Part shown: positions 1 through 10,202 of the stretch, one piece after another
How positions within the stretch are numbered: the stretch's first letter is position 1
Layout of the letters: every line of letters starts with the position of its first letter
Origin: Dictyophora rubrovolvata
Lineage: Eukaryota; Basidiomycota; Agaricomycetes; Phallales; Phallaceae
Reading direction: 5' to 3'
Assembly (NCBI GenBank): GCA_029959195.1
Contig: CP114120.1
Span: 2,418,001-2,482,000 of the forward strand
Length of the DNA stretch: 64,000 bases
Notes under the pieces: generated by a model
Database searches by the model: none
Told to the model about the DNA's origin: nothing
What the model saw: the letters and a program-made list of their open reading frames with translations, nothing else
Program-made: the position numbers and the translations under genes

Positions 1-1075
1 CGACGGGTGTACACCGTAGTCATCCCTTCACCAAGCTCACGTTCTGAATGAACCCGAGGCCTCACATACAAAGTCCGTACATAGAAAGGCACGCCTAGTA
101 TTCGATTTTGACGTGAGAATGTGAGAAAGTATGAAATGTTGAGCTTCGAGGGCGCTGCGTCTGAGTTTGAATAAATGTACGGCTTCCTGCCGGCCATCCT
201 GGCATCCCAACATTTTTACCGTCGAGTACGTCTTTTCGTTACTATTTGAAACGACGACAGTCCTTCTGCGGCACAAAATGTTTTCTGGCTTACTTGTTTT
301 CGCAAAGGGTCAATGTAATACCCCCCGGCATTGGCAGAGCTGCAGCTCCCAAGAAACACCGGACAATTGAACAGTCATTGTTTGCTTCTTTCTTGTTCGT
401 ACAAGTTTCGCTAGGGGCTTTTTTCCCAACACACGGACACGAACGCGTAGACAACACCAACATTTTCAAGACGCCCTTTATTTGTTGAACGCGCCGTTGC
501 AACTTGGGGTATAATTAAGTTGAGAATAATCTTTCGGTATCAGACGGTACGTCTACCCTAAGGGCTAATTTGTTTATGGATGCTTGGGATAATCTCGTAA
601 CATTTTCATTTGCGTTTCCAGTACTGCAAACTTAACAATCGTGTAATTTAGGTTCTTCCGGCTTCCATCATTTCAAAACCTGTCCTTCTCTTAGCAGACT
701 TCTGAATATTGCTGTAGTACAAACAGTTGGAGGTTCACGACTGTCTCATCTCCTTATTTTAAAAACAAAGCGTCATATTTCAAGAATATCGAGACACCAC
801 AGTCTTTAATTTGTATCTCCACGTTCAAGGTCAAATTTTCTAGTCTTCTGGATTTGCTTGGTGATGAAGCGTTGAGCATCAGAGCCGTCAGCTGGTTTGA
901 AGGTCAGCTGAAAAAACGGCTCAGTACAGTTTCAGAGCCTCAGCCTGAGGCGAATTAGTCTCTGCATCTTGGCCATAAAGTCCAATGTTATAAACGGTCT
1001 TCAGATATACCTGATGATCTCCATTGTCGAATAAAAGACGTTGAACTGAATTCTTGAGCCGAATGCACGTCTGGT
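1..1075. repeat. Duplicated unit A, copy 1
   Basis: This stretch is a diverged copy of 8931-10090. Both begin with the same short motif (cgacgggtgt), then run colinearly with many small indels. The clearest shared tracts are around 180-480 versus 9110-9460 and around 860-960 versus 9835-9935. The left border may lie outside the window. The right part holds the decayed 3' end of a beta-trefoil gene on the minus strand. I see no intact gene in it. Copy number and true borders need a self-alignment of the full contig. Confidence 0.8.
840..1010 (-). pseudogene. Beta-trefoil gene remnant, copy 1 (3' end only)
   Basis: On the minus strand the last exon of the gene at 6688-7327 is recognisable. It encodes LTFKPADGSDAQRF followed by a short tail and a stop at 840-842, preceded by a typical pyrimidine-AG acceptor. 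A piece of the preceding exon (IGLYGQDAE) lies near 945-1000, but its downstream reading breaks. The 5' exons are absent: the sequence beyond about 1075 does not match them. It is therefore a truncated relic of a small cytosolic-type protein gene. Conservation of the last exon is high, which suggests fairly recent loss or selective retention of this tract. Confidence 0.6.
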
Positions 1076-2870
1076 GCTTCAAAAATCCAGAGTTTGTTTA
1101 ACCGGTGACCCAGTTGTTTCGATTCCCACGATATCGTAGGGCTTACGATAAGTCCTTATTAAACGAGTTTCTAAATGAAGCATAATATGGAAGCGGACAC
1201 CATCACCTCTCCGATTTATGGTGCGACGTGCTGAGGGGTTCGGGTGGATAGAGCCTAGACAGCGTCTTTTGATAGGGAGCGAGAATTGAGGACGGTTTTT
1301 TAAGTGAAGTTGAAAGAGACGAGAGACTTCAGGCTTCAGAAGCCTCAAGGCCTCAAGCTTCAAACACCTTAGACTATTCGCCGTAAAAAACTGCAGTCGG
1401 CTGACCAGGAAGACAAAGGTATTACATCCTGTGTCAATAAGAGTAAAACTTCCACATGTTTCTGAACACTGCTAAACAATTCTAGAAGCAGTATATTTTG
1501 GAGAGTGGGGTAGCAAGTCTTGACATTAGAAAGACTTCACAAATCCTATTGTTTTCCTCGCAATATACGCGGTTCATCTCCTTCGGCGTTAAATTCAATT
1601 CAATACCGGACGCAAAGGCAAGCTTGCGTGGGTAGTACACTGGAGACGACCATCAAGCTGGACTTGACGCTATACCTATCAAAACTTGGTCTATAGGCAC
1701 GAATATCAGGATAGAGGAGTAATGTAAGCCTCACGGATTCTTGCCATGATGTTAGCGCGTCGCTTTGAACCAGAAACCTAGAAACCCTAAAATCCTAAGT
1801 TGACGACACGTGAGGACAGCGTGTTGATGGATTGCAGTTGCAAACTTGACAAGGAAAGGTGCTTGTATTGCGCGCCAAGTTAACCTCATTGCTAGTGTCA
1901 CTACAGGCTTGAAAAAAAACACGATGAGCAATAAAGCAAAGTTGTTACTGAATTCACCGTATAAAATCAGCAAATATGTTGCATTGCTACTGTTCGTTCC
2001 TGCAGCTGTGTCGCCAAAATCGAAACATCTGTATTTGACCTGAATTCGTTTTGAGAGTTGTTTCACCGGCTCGACTAGTCACTGGCATTGGTGATATGCG
2101 TGGGCCCCACGCAAATTTGTTAGTTTGAACCAGGATTCAATCGTGATGTCAAAAAAAAATTGAATTGTCGACAAAAAACGAGCGCCAATAACGTAACAAG
2201 ACGAGCGTCAGAGTTACATAGAACCCTGTCCCAGCATCATTACCATAAAAAAACAACACCTCGGGAAAATATTAACGGCGGTTTGTTTTAGTTCTATCCG
2301 CGCACATATCACTCAGTTTACAGCTCAGAAACTGCCAGGCTCAGTCTTGTGGCCGTAAAACCTCACACGTTACAGTCGACATTGCAAAGCCAGGATATCT
2401 CGCGTTTAAGACATATCGTTTTGCTACTGGTTTAACTACCCAGCCAGCTTGATTGCCGAAGCCCGAAATACCCCAATTCTTAACACCGTGCGTGGCTTGC
2501 TCTCCCATCATTGGTCTTGCCATGATTATGACTCATGGCGATCTGTTCTTTGCAAGCTCACAGCGCCTATTCTACCATGATAGACATTGGCAGCCATGGC
2601 TTCGATCAGCAACCCCGTGCTCAGGATTTCAATTGAAAATTATGGTTCATGGTATTTAATCTCGCGAATGCAGAGCCGAAACGGTCAGTTTATATGACAT
2701 TGCATTTTTCTGCGTTTCAACAATGCGCACCCATCCTTCATATTGCTCGTTCAGATGGTGGTATTCGGTATACCTTTCCCCCCTTCTTCCTTTACTTTCT
2801 GTGAGTTTGTTTCATTCTAGTTCAAACTATTGCGTCTCATTTAACTTCAGTTTCGAGCACACTTCGAAGA
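1076..2870. other. Intergenic stretch, no supported gene
   Basis: Only short open frames without start context, splice pattern or recognisable motifs are present. I see no RNA gene and no repeat here beyond simple A- or T-rich runs. Confidence 0.5.
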
Positions 2871-2882
2871 TAGTATTTGACA

Positions 2883-3671
2883 ATGGGATGCATTATCTCG
2901 TGCACTGGCAAAAAGGTACCGACGAATGAAGCCACAGTTGCGCCAAAACCTCGAACCAATTATACCAATCGACCCTCCGGGACACTGCCAGTGCCAACCA
3001 CAGAACCTACCAATGGAGAACCTCCTCTGTCTTTCGGTCGTGTAGCATACCCGGTTGCTCAATCATTCCCAATCAGAAACATTGACCAGGAAATCGCGTA
3101 CAGCAGACCCCCTCCGACCCCTCCTCTCACTATCGGCTCACCTCCAAATCAGTTCTCTTGCTCCATTCGTAGCGCACCTTCTTCTTATTCTCCTTCTATT
3201 CAAGGCTCTTTTGTCAGCATACCTCAGGAACCAATTCCTGGACAGATCTCCCTGATGCCACAACCACAGGCTCCGTTTCAAGATTCTGTGCCTAGACCTT
3301 CATTTCCTTCCGCTGACGGACAGAGTAGAATTGGGCAAGCACTGCCGCCGTCACCACTCTATTTCACTGACTTCACGCCTTCTCGACCACTCATGACAAG
3401 TCATAGTGCTGATTGTCTCAAGCCATTCACAATCTCTCAAAATGTTTCTCGTCCCTTCTTGCCGGGTGCTACAAGAGACAGAACACATTCCAACCCTGTT
3501 GCACATCAAGATAGGCAAGCTATATTTACGACAGAAGCTGGGCGAAGTGTTCGTTCAAGCCAATTTGTCAGCATCTACCATTCCCCGGGGAATATGTATG
3601 TTATTTTCCTTGAGAGCCGATTCACTTTTCTCATTCAAAAATCTAGCTCCATCAAACCAAAACCTCTTTGA
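2883..3671 (+). CDS. Proline/serine-rich protein with an MGC lipid-anchor N-terminus, unknown function
   Basis: I do not recognise the family. The first ATG gives MGCIISCTGKK, a textbook arrangement for N-myristoylation at Gly2 with palmitoylatable Cys3 and Cys7, so the protein is predicted to sit on the inner face of a membrane. The rest (about 262 residues) is low complexity, rich in Pro, Ser and Thr, with several short PPxP-like stretches (SRPPPTPPL, LPPSPL) that could bind SH3 domains. There is no predicted folded domain. Near the 3' end, GTATGT at about 3597 and CTAG at about 3647 could bound a 51-nt in-frame intron. Spliced, the C-terminus becomes SPGNISIKPKPL; unspliced, it gains a hydrophobic stretch. 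The gene lies just upstream of unit B. It does not align with the unit B protein, although both are disordered and proline-rich. Confidence 0.5.
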   Translation: MGCIISCTGKKVPTNEATVAPKPRTNYTNRPSGTLPVPTTEPTNGEPPLSFGRVAYPVAQSFPIRNIDQEIAYSRPPPTPPLTIGSPPNQFSCSIRSAPSSYSPSIQGSFVSIPQEPIPGQISLMPQPQAPFQDSVPRPSFPSADGQSRIGQALPPSPLYFTDFTPSRPLMTSHSADCLKPFTISQNVSRPFLPGATRDRTHSNPVAHQDRQAIFTTEAGRSVRSSQFVSIYHSPGNMYVIFLESRFTFLIQKSSSIKPKPL

Positions 3672-4056
3672 GAGAGCGTTCTGACAGGGGCCATTTTCGG
3701 CCGCATGCAGTCTTCCGTTTGTTCTGTTTATGCAATCCCTATACTTTCAATTTTTATTTAGGAGTAAAGTTAATAGTTGTGGACATTGTCATTATATTAT
3801 ACCCCTTTACCCCTTTGAATTCAATTAATCCAGCCCCTTTCAATAAATTGGCAATAAGAGAGAGTCTCTATAGTAAAAAATCTCCGAGCAGTCAACTAAT
3901 ACCCTCGTCCTAACACCGTATCATGTTGTGAATGAGTTATGCAAATCCTTTGAGACCTGACAAATAACGACCACTACTAACTCAAAGCGCATTACACGTG
4001 TACTTCGCTTCGCCCCAAAGACCCCCCTTCAAAATTTGTAGGTTGAATTCATCCTC
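3672..4056. other. Short intergenic stretch
   Basis: AT-rich 3' flank of the preceding gene. Nothing else is recognised. Confidence 0.5.
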
Positions 4057-4523
4057 TTTGAAACAGCTAGGAAAGCGACATGTTATGCAACGATGCTTCC
4101 TTCCCATAACTGTCACGGTGCCCCCGTCAGCCATGGCCATAATCGTACCCGTGTCAACTAACGTCTAAAAATCCCAGTCAATCGATCTGTTCGCTTATTG
4201 CAAGTGATGATGTGCGTGCCTTAACATGTTGTCTTTGCACTACAATTGAAATACGGCGCGCGTCTGTATAAACTGCACACTGCCAGTGTAATTAAAGTTT
4301 GCACTTCAAGGGCCTGCCGCAAACCACGTTGCAATACGCCCATCAAGCCTGCGGCGCTTTCTAAGACGGTTATTATTGCCAGCTGCGGCGAAAAGAAAGA
4401 CGTCAAGGTTCGACATATGACTTCGACAACGCCATGGCAAAACACGACGAGTGCGTCGTTTTGTTACCATGAGGAAACCATATGTACTAACTAGCTACCG
4501 CCACGGCTCCAACATCCCCCACG

Positions 4524-4529
4524 TATAAG
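4524..4529 (+). promoter_or_regulatory. TATA box of the unit B gene, copy 1
   Basis: TATAAG lies in acgtataagagg, about 160 bp upstream of the start codon. It is followed by a 5'UTR intron (GTAAGA at 4612 to TATAAG ending at 4674) that finishes 8 bp before the ATG. In copy 2 the corresponding site reads TACAAG. Confidence 0.5.
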
Positions 4530-4682
4530 AGGATCCGATGGCTTAAAGGATTCGTACGTCGCAGACCCTCAGTAACCTTTTCACTTCAATCAGCTTTCTT
4601 TTCCCACTCAGGTAAGAAAGATTTGTTCAAAATTAAGATACGTATATTGATCCATACTGTTATACTGTTATAAGCATCGGAA

Positions 4683-5378
4683 ATGTCATTCCTCGAAAGG
4701 TTTTTTCGAAATATCTTTACTTTCTTTAATCCAAATCCAAATCGCAATCAAGATCACGGTTCGGAAGTGATATCCATGATTTCTTTCACCCCAGTCCTTC
4801 CTCAAACGCCGTTAACGCAACGACCTCCGTCTACTATAGCAACAATGTCCAAAGCTCCCGATCATGATATCTCTATACGCGATGCCCCAATTGTTGATGA
4901 TACTCTTCCGGCCTTGGGGACAGCTTTGGACATTCACATCATAGAGAAAGCACGATCCAAATTGAACGCTGAATATAAGAATTCAGACATCCTACAACCG
5001 CTGTATTCTCCAGAAGTTCGACGTCCGGTAGAAGACATCATTGAAGACAATCCAGTTCGCCAAAGCTTCCATTCGGACACTTCCACAGCGCTGCCTCCAT
5101 ATACGGAAGACGAGCGTAACTCGTATTACATATTTACCTCCAACTCTAACCCTCGAACGGTCAGTAACGCTACCAACGTAGACTGGCTTGTTAATATAGA
5201 CAGATGGCCAGGATATGCAGGACCTGTCATCGCTACTTGTACTCCGGATGATAGTTCTCCCTATTTTTATAGCCATGAAAGGCGAAACGGATGGCATTCA
5301 AGGCAACCTGCACCTCCAAAGACCGCTCATCCCTCAAGGAACCAGAACATAGACTGTTTACCGAGACTATACACTTAA
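4683..5378 (+). CDS. Unit B protein, copy 1 (231 aa, unknown function)
   Basis: No family is recognised. The protein is mostly hydrophilic. The N-terminus is aromatic-rich (MSFLERFFRNIFTFF), resembling a short amphipathic membrane-binding helix. The middle is acidic, and a PPxY-type motif (ALPPYTEDER, about residue 138) could bind WW domains of Rsp5/Nedd4-type ubiquitin ligases. The C-terminal third carries DWLVNIDRWPGYAGPVIATCTPDD, the most structured-looking segment. Copy 2 at 10840-11505 is over 90% identical, and all indels between them are whole codons, which supports real translation. A 5'UTR intron lies just upstream. There are no introns in the coding part and no signal peptide. Confidence 0.7.
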   Translation: MSFLERFFRNIFTFFNPNPNRNQDHGSEVISMISFTPVLPQTPLTQRPPSTIATMSKAPDHDISIRDAPIVDDTLPALGTALDIHIIEKARSKLNAEYKNSDILQPLYSPEVRRPVEDIIEDNPVRQSFHSDTSTALPPYTEDERNSYYIFTSNSNPRTVSNATNVDWLVNIDRWPGYAGPVIATCTPDDSSPYFYSHERRNGWHSRQPAPPKTAHPSRNQNIDCLPRLYT

Positions 5379-5716
5379 TTCCATAGCTGGGTATCCCTCC
5401 CTTTCCCGTCGACGCCTCCTTTCCCGATGTCTTGAGGTGTGGAGAGTCAGTGGCAGCATCCCAGATATCTTCACCTATCTTCCTAATTTATCTTATATAT
5501 TATGTATTTCATCCCACTCCCTACCCGTAGTATGCTGGCCATATACCATTCTCTGCTTGAACTGCAGTAATAGTACGCGTATAGCTGCAGGAAGAATACC
5601 GAATTTCTGCAAAAAAATCATCAATTTGCCAAATCTAGTAGCGGATGATCCAAAAACCAAATTTGAAGCCCTTCAGTTCATTCGCCCGAGATTAATCGGT
5701 CTTCTCGGTACCTGAT

Positions 5717-6012
5717 TGTGAAGTCTCCAAGGTTTGTAGACTACACAAGCTTCAAATAGACTTAACAGTTCGGACAATAGAGTGTTCCAATGTCTCGTCA
5801 ATTCGAAACTGGGGTCACTAAATACAAAAAGGCAGTCGTTTATATATCTTTCGAGCTTGAATGATTAAGTAAGAAAGGGGAAACGAACGTTAAAGAAGGA
5901 GAAAGAAAGCTTAAGTAAATCGGATTCAATTGAGTAAAGGGAATTAACTAAGTAAAAGGAAATTTATAGCGTGCTCGGACCGAGGTACTTGTAAGGTGAC
6001 GATTCCCTTACA
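5717..6012 (-). mobile_element. Solo LTR of a gypsy-type retrotransposon
   Basis: A 296-bp insert is present in unit B copy 1 and absent from copy 2. It begins TG and ends CA, and is flanked by direct repeats CTGAT (5712-5716 and 6013-6017), whereas copy 2 has CTGAT once. Read on the minus strand it starts TGTAAGGGAATC. Like the LTR of the full element at 44076-51834, it opens with a short hairpin followed by a CTCGG/CCGAG palindrome, so it probably belongs to a related chromovirus family. No internal region is left. It is a fossil from LTR-LTR recombination, inserted after the unit B duplication. Confidence 0.85.
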
Positions 6013-6199
6013 CTGATGGACAAGCGAAGATACGAGATACAAAAAAAAAGCCCAGAGGAGATGCACGCTCTGCGAGAGCGACCACAAAGATGCGAAGCAA
6101 GTTGATGAGGGTACTACACGACCGGTTCATCTTTATTAATTTTCCAGATCCGGCATGCCAAGGACCTCCCAACGACATGCGAAGGAAAAGAATATAACT

Positions 6200-6641
6200 G
6201 TTTTTATTTAGTCACAAGGAAAGTCCTAGAATGAGACATGAAGAGCTTGAACATGGCTCACCGACACCCATTGGCCATCAATCTTTACAAGTACATATGT
6301 ATATACGGGTTCCGTTGATTCTGAAAACATGGTTGCAGCGTCAGCTCGGTGGTCGCTCATCTTGATTGTAATAACTCCAGGGATGTATATCCATATTCAC
6401 AAGGTCCCACATAGAGTGAAAGGGCTGCGATTAAGCATGGCGTGAAGCGATCTCCATTGACACGTCTCACTTTCAGAAAGACTTTGCATTCTGACTTCAC
6501 CAGCGTCGTTGTCCTTTTACTCATGAGTACGGCGTTCATTGACCAGTATTTGTTACTACTACCAGGACCTGGGACGTCAAACTTATTCAAGAACGGACTA
6601 TATGTTTCAAGAAATGTTGATACGTGGCTCATGATTGTCAA
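6200..6641 (-). other. Possible small gene on the minus strand
   Basis: Two open stretches follow each other. One reads from MSHVSTFLETYSPFLNKF at about 6633. The other ends in STEPVYTYVLVKIDGQWVSVSHVQALHVSF at about 6210, just before an AATAAA-like sequence on the minus strand. A plausible acceptor (TTTTCAG near 6320) links them, but I cannot find a convincing donor. No family is recognised. It lies about 50 bp beyond the stop of the beta-trefoil gene on the same strand, so part of it may be that gene's 3' flank. Confidence 0.22.
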
Positions 6642-6687
6642 TATTTAGATTTCCCCAATGCTCCGCTCTCAACTTGGACCTTATAGC

Positions 6688-7327
6688 CTAATCCCTTAAT
6701 ATAGAAACGGCCTGGAAGAGTTGGGCATCGGAACCATCAGCTGGTTTAAAGCTCAACTGAAAAAAAAATATTTAATTCGCTTCTAGGTTCGAAAAGAATC
6801 TATCTTACCTGAGGGACTGGCCCCGCCTTATCATAAGTTAGAACGGCGTCTTTTCCGAAAAGTCCAATTCTGCAAGAGGTTAGTTGGGGGTTTGGACCGT
6901 CTTATGACCAATGCTGGCTTACTTCCAGAGTCCTCCACCAGCGGATTCAAATCTGAAAGAAATGGGCCCGGAAACGCTCGAGACGTAAAGATCCTACAAA
7001 ACCACTGTTACAATACTGTCAGAAAGAACTTATCAGCTACCAACCTGGCCTTTCACGATCCATTTGTAGTCGTTAGGATGACCTTTTCCAGCGAACACAG
7101 TGAAGGTATTGTCCTTGGCGGAGTTGATGGTCCAACGGTCCTTTGAGAAATATAAGAAATGATGATGATACCGACATTAAATACGTCCTTACAATTAATT
7201 TTTCCAAAACTCTAACAGGTACGTCTGCGGGGGGATAAATGAGGGGGACAGGTCCAATACCGAGAGCGGATGTATTATTGGAGCCCTTGGGGAGAATGAT
7301 GTATACGCCGGGTTCAAACTGAGGCAT
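6688..7327 (-). CDS. Small beta-trefoil-like protein (mycocypin/I66 or ricin-B-like), intact copy
   Basis: Splicing five exons (7193-7327, 7045-7140, 6923-6993, 6809-6869, 6688-6756) with four introns of 51-53 nt gives one open frame of 143 residues. It starts MPQFEPGVYIILPKG, has DRWTINSAKDNTFTVFAGKG in the middle and ends FKPADGSDAQLF. The repeated pattern of short beta strands, the N-terminal GxYxI and the W-T-I motif suggest a beta-trefoil like fungal cysteine/serine protease inhibitors or ricin-B lectins. The exact family is inference. There is no signal peptide, as is usual for these cytosolic fruiting-body defence proteins. Two truncated relatives lie in the two copies of unit A. Every splice site keeps frame, so this copy looks functional. 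Confidence 0.6.
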
Positions 7328-7388
7328 TGTAGAATGTTGCTTGAGAATACGAGTGCGGTTTGGTGACAGAGGCCGTTAAAACCACCAG

Positions 7389-7395
7389 TTTTATA
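7389..7395 (-). promoter_or_regulatory. TATA box of the beta-trefoil gene
   Basis: TATAAAA on the minus strand lies about 60 bp upstream of the ATG at 7327, a good spacing for a short leader. Confidence 0.6.
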
Positions 7396-7399
7396 GGCA

Positions 7400-8930
7400 A
7401 GCCTGAGCTGCAGTGGGGGAGCATTTGTTGTATTTCACGTGTCCACGGAAATTCGGTTGAGTATTACGATCACACCTTTCACTTCACTCTCCTTGACAGA
7501 TAATGAATAGATTGACTAAACATTGACGCGTTGACGTTCAATTCATTTTTGTTTTGAAGTGCGAAGATTGCTTTCCCACCAAACGTGCGTTAATTGTGGT
7601 GCAATAAGAATAAGCATTGGACAGCGGAGTCGATTATACGCCGTTCAATGTTAAAGTCAGTCGTAAACGAATCAGGTAGTAAATTGCATTAATACTTTTG
7701 AACTTTTGTCAGCTCCGCTGATGTAGAATTGGTAATCGCTGTCACGGCACTGAATCTCCCCGAGATGCGTGATGTCTTCCTAAAGCTGGATATAAAGTAC
7801 GCATCTTCAATTGAATTTGGACGGAAATATCAATTTTCCTGCCAGAAATGGAAGGTTTAGTCTCCACACTGGACTATTTACGGAAAATAGCATATACGCA
7901 ACGTGTCAATGTGGTTTCTTTTGCTTTTGTATTAGTAGAAGAATATCCTTTCTATTAAATTTTACACAAGATGAGAACCGAACCCTAAATGAATTAATGA
8001 CATCTGACCCACATGCATATATAGACGTGTAGCATATATGAGGTAAGGCACTGAGGGTGAGGTGATGAATATATTTAGCACGCGAAAAAGTATACAAATG
8101 GTGTAATGCCTGACAACCCAATTGAGTCCCAAAGAAGCACCTCTATGAAGGGGACTAGATGCTCAGCCTCGCGCGAAAGGTTTTGCTCTTGACATAGTAT
8201 TTTGACGGGCCATTGCTTTCTCGTCGTTTATTTGCAAGCACAACGGTAGTGCAGTTGCAAGGAAGTTTCGCGATCACTTTCTATCGTGGCGGGATGAAAA
8301 CTCCGGAACTATGCATTCATTAACTGGTACGCGTATATTAATTGAGGTCTGTGGGGAGAAACCACTCAGTCAGATGCCAATTCTTTAGTTTTTTTCAAAG
8401 TCAGTTGAGTTCCATGTCAAAAAGGTGTGGAGCAATTTGTACAAATGCGAAAGCTTTCAGCCCTTAAATCATTACGCTCTATTTTCGTATGAGAATCATG
8501 TCCGAAGAATTAATACACCGACTTTACCACGAGGGCCCTTCGTATGAATAGTTTGACAGGACGTGAGAAGCATAAAATGAGGGTAATCCATCCCTTCAGA
8601 TCTGTTGATTGGGCTGTTACGTCTCCGTTAACTTTATCAAAATATTCAATTCAATATTCGACAGGCACAAAGACATTTGGAAAGGTTCCCAAACGCCATT
8701 AATGACGTCATCCGAATGACAACGCCGCATCTTTCCTTGGAAAAGGGGGAAACAGCTTTAACATGTACATCCATGGCCTTCGCGGGAGTTGGCACATCAA
8801 GGAAAGAATATGTGAAAACGGTGTAGTATGGTGCTTTCAGGAATGAAGTGAACGAAAGCACAATGAAAAGCGCTCAAATCCCTGCTTACAGTGTCAACAA
8901 AATATAGTATCGCTGGTTCTTCGACGACTG
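7400..8930. other. Intergenic stretch, no supported gene
   Basis: Open frames here are short and show no recognisable motif or splice series. The minus-strand frame at 8646-8861 was considered, but its product matches nothing I know. Confidence 0.45.
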
Positions 8931-10202
8931 CGACGGGTGTAGTCATCACCTCAAGTTCTTAGTCAGCCAAGTTTATGGTCTAGATGGCCTCACATGCAAT
9001 CTATACATAGAAAAGGCACGTTTACACATGCCCGTATTCGATTTGACGTGAGAGAATATGTGATCATGAGGGAGTATAAGGTGTTGATTGACAAGGACCT
9101 CGCCGCGTCTGAGTTTAAATTTACGGCTTCTTGCCGGTCATCGAATCCTTCATGTTATCCCAAAGCCATCCAATTTCCACCGTCAAGTACGTTTTTTCAT
9201 TACTATTTCAATCTTTCTGCGGCTCAAAATGTTTTCTGGCTTATTTGTTTTCACAAAGGGTCGATGTAGATATGTAATACCCCTGCCGGGATCCACTTGC
9301 ATTGGCAGAGCCGCAGCTTGCAAGAAACACTGGACAATTAAACAGTCACCGCTTGCTTCTTTCTTGTTCGTACGAGTTTCACTAGGAGCTTTTTTTACGA
9401 CCTACGAACACGAACGCGCAGACAACGCCAACATTTCAAAGACGCCCTTTATTTTTTTTTGAACACGCTGTTGCAAGAATAATCGAGATCTCTCAGTAAA
9501 CGGTACGCTAATCTGTTTATGAATACTTGGGATAACCTCGTAGTATTTTTGTCATTTACCTCTTTCAGTAGTGCAAACCTAACTTTCTCTAAATCGTGTA
9601 TTTCAAGTTCTTCCGACTTACAGCATTTTCAAAGCTCGTCCGGCTCATGGGGGTATTCAGTAGACCTCTGAATATTGATGGCACGGACAGTTGGAGGTTC
9701 ACGCGTTCACGACTGTCACAATATCACTTGCGAGAACAGAAAGCATCATATTTCAAAAATATCAAAACATCACAATCTTTAGTTTGTATTTCGACGTTCA
9801 AATTTCCTTTCTAGTCTTCATAAATTTGTCTGGCGATAAAACGTTGAGCATCAGAGCCGTCAGCTGGTTTGAAGGTCAGCTGAAGAAGACGGCTCAGTAC
9901 AGTTTCAGGAGTCTCAGTCCGAGGTAAATTAGTCCCACTGAAGGAAAGGCATCGCCACCATAAGTAAGGAGTGTATCTTGGCCGTAAATCCAATGCTATA
10001 AGGAGCCGATTTCAAGAAGCAAACGGTAAGTGCAACTGTAATTGACTCACGCCCAGCAGATTCAGAGCCGAATCGGTTGGGACCTCTGATGCTCGAAACG
10101 TAAAGGTCGCGCTGGCAGGTTAGTGAAGCAACAGTGTATCGAAGAAAAAGTCCACCAAATGAACCTGGTTTCCAATAATCCATTTGTGGTCGCCAGGTCT
10201 GC
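8931..10202. repeat. Duplicated unit A, copy 2
   Basis: Homologous to 1-1075 and extending somewhat further, so more of the decayed beta-trefoil gene is kept at its right end. It abuts unit B copy 2 directly at about 10203, cutting off the 5' part of that beta-trefoil gene. In copy 1 the A and B units are instead 3 kb apart. Confidence 0.8.
9811..10200 (-). pseudogene. Beta-trefoil gene remnant, copy 2
   Basis: Minus-strand exons equivalent to the last four exons of 6688-7327 are visible in order: GDHKWIIGNQ, RDLYVSSIRGP, a damaged GQDTLLTYGGDA exon and LTFKPADGSDAQRFIARQIYED with its stop at 9811-9813. The third of these has a one-base deletion relative to the intact gene (ggatttacgg against ggacttttcgg). 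The first exon and promoter are replaced by unit B at 10203. This copy cannot make the full protein. Confidence 0.7.

Larger units (their letters stand above)
4057..6169. repeat. Duplicated unit B, copy 1
   Basis: This unit is colinear with 10203-12006 at high nucleotide identity. It starts near a shared tgaaacagctag motif and ends at a shared ccaaggacctcc. It contains a TATA box, a 5'UTR intron, one coding sequence and about 800 bp of 3' flank. The main length difference is a solo LTR (5717-6012) that is absent from copy 2. The flanks on both sides differ between copies, which supports a discrete duplicated block. Confidence 0.93.
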
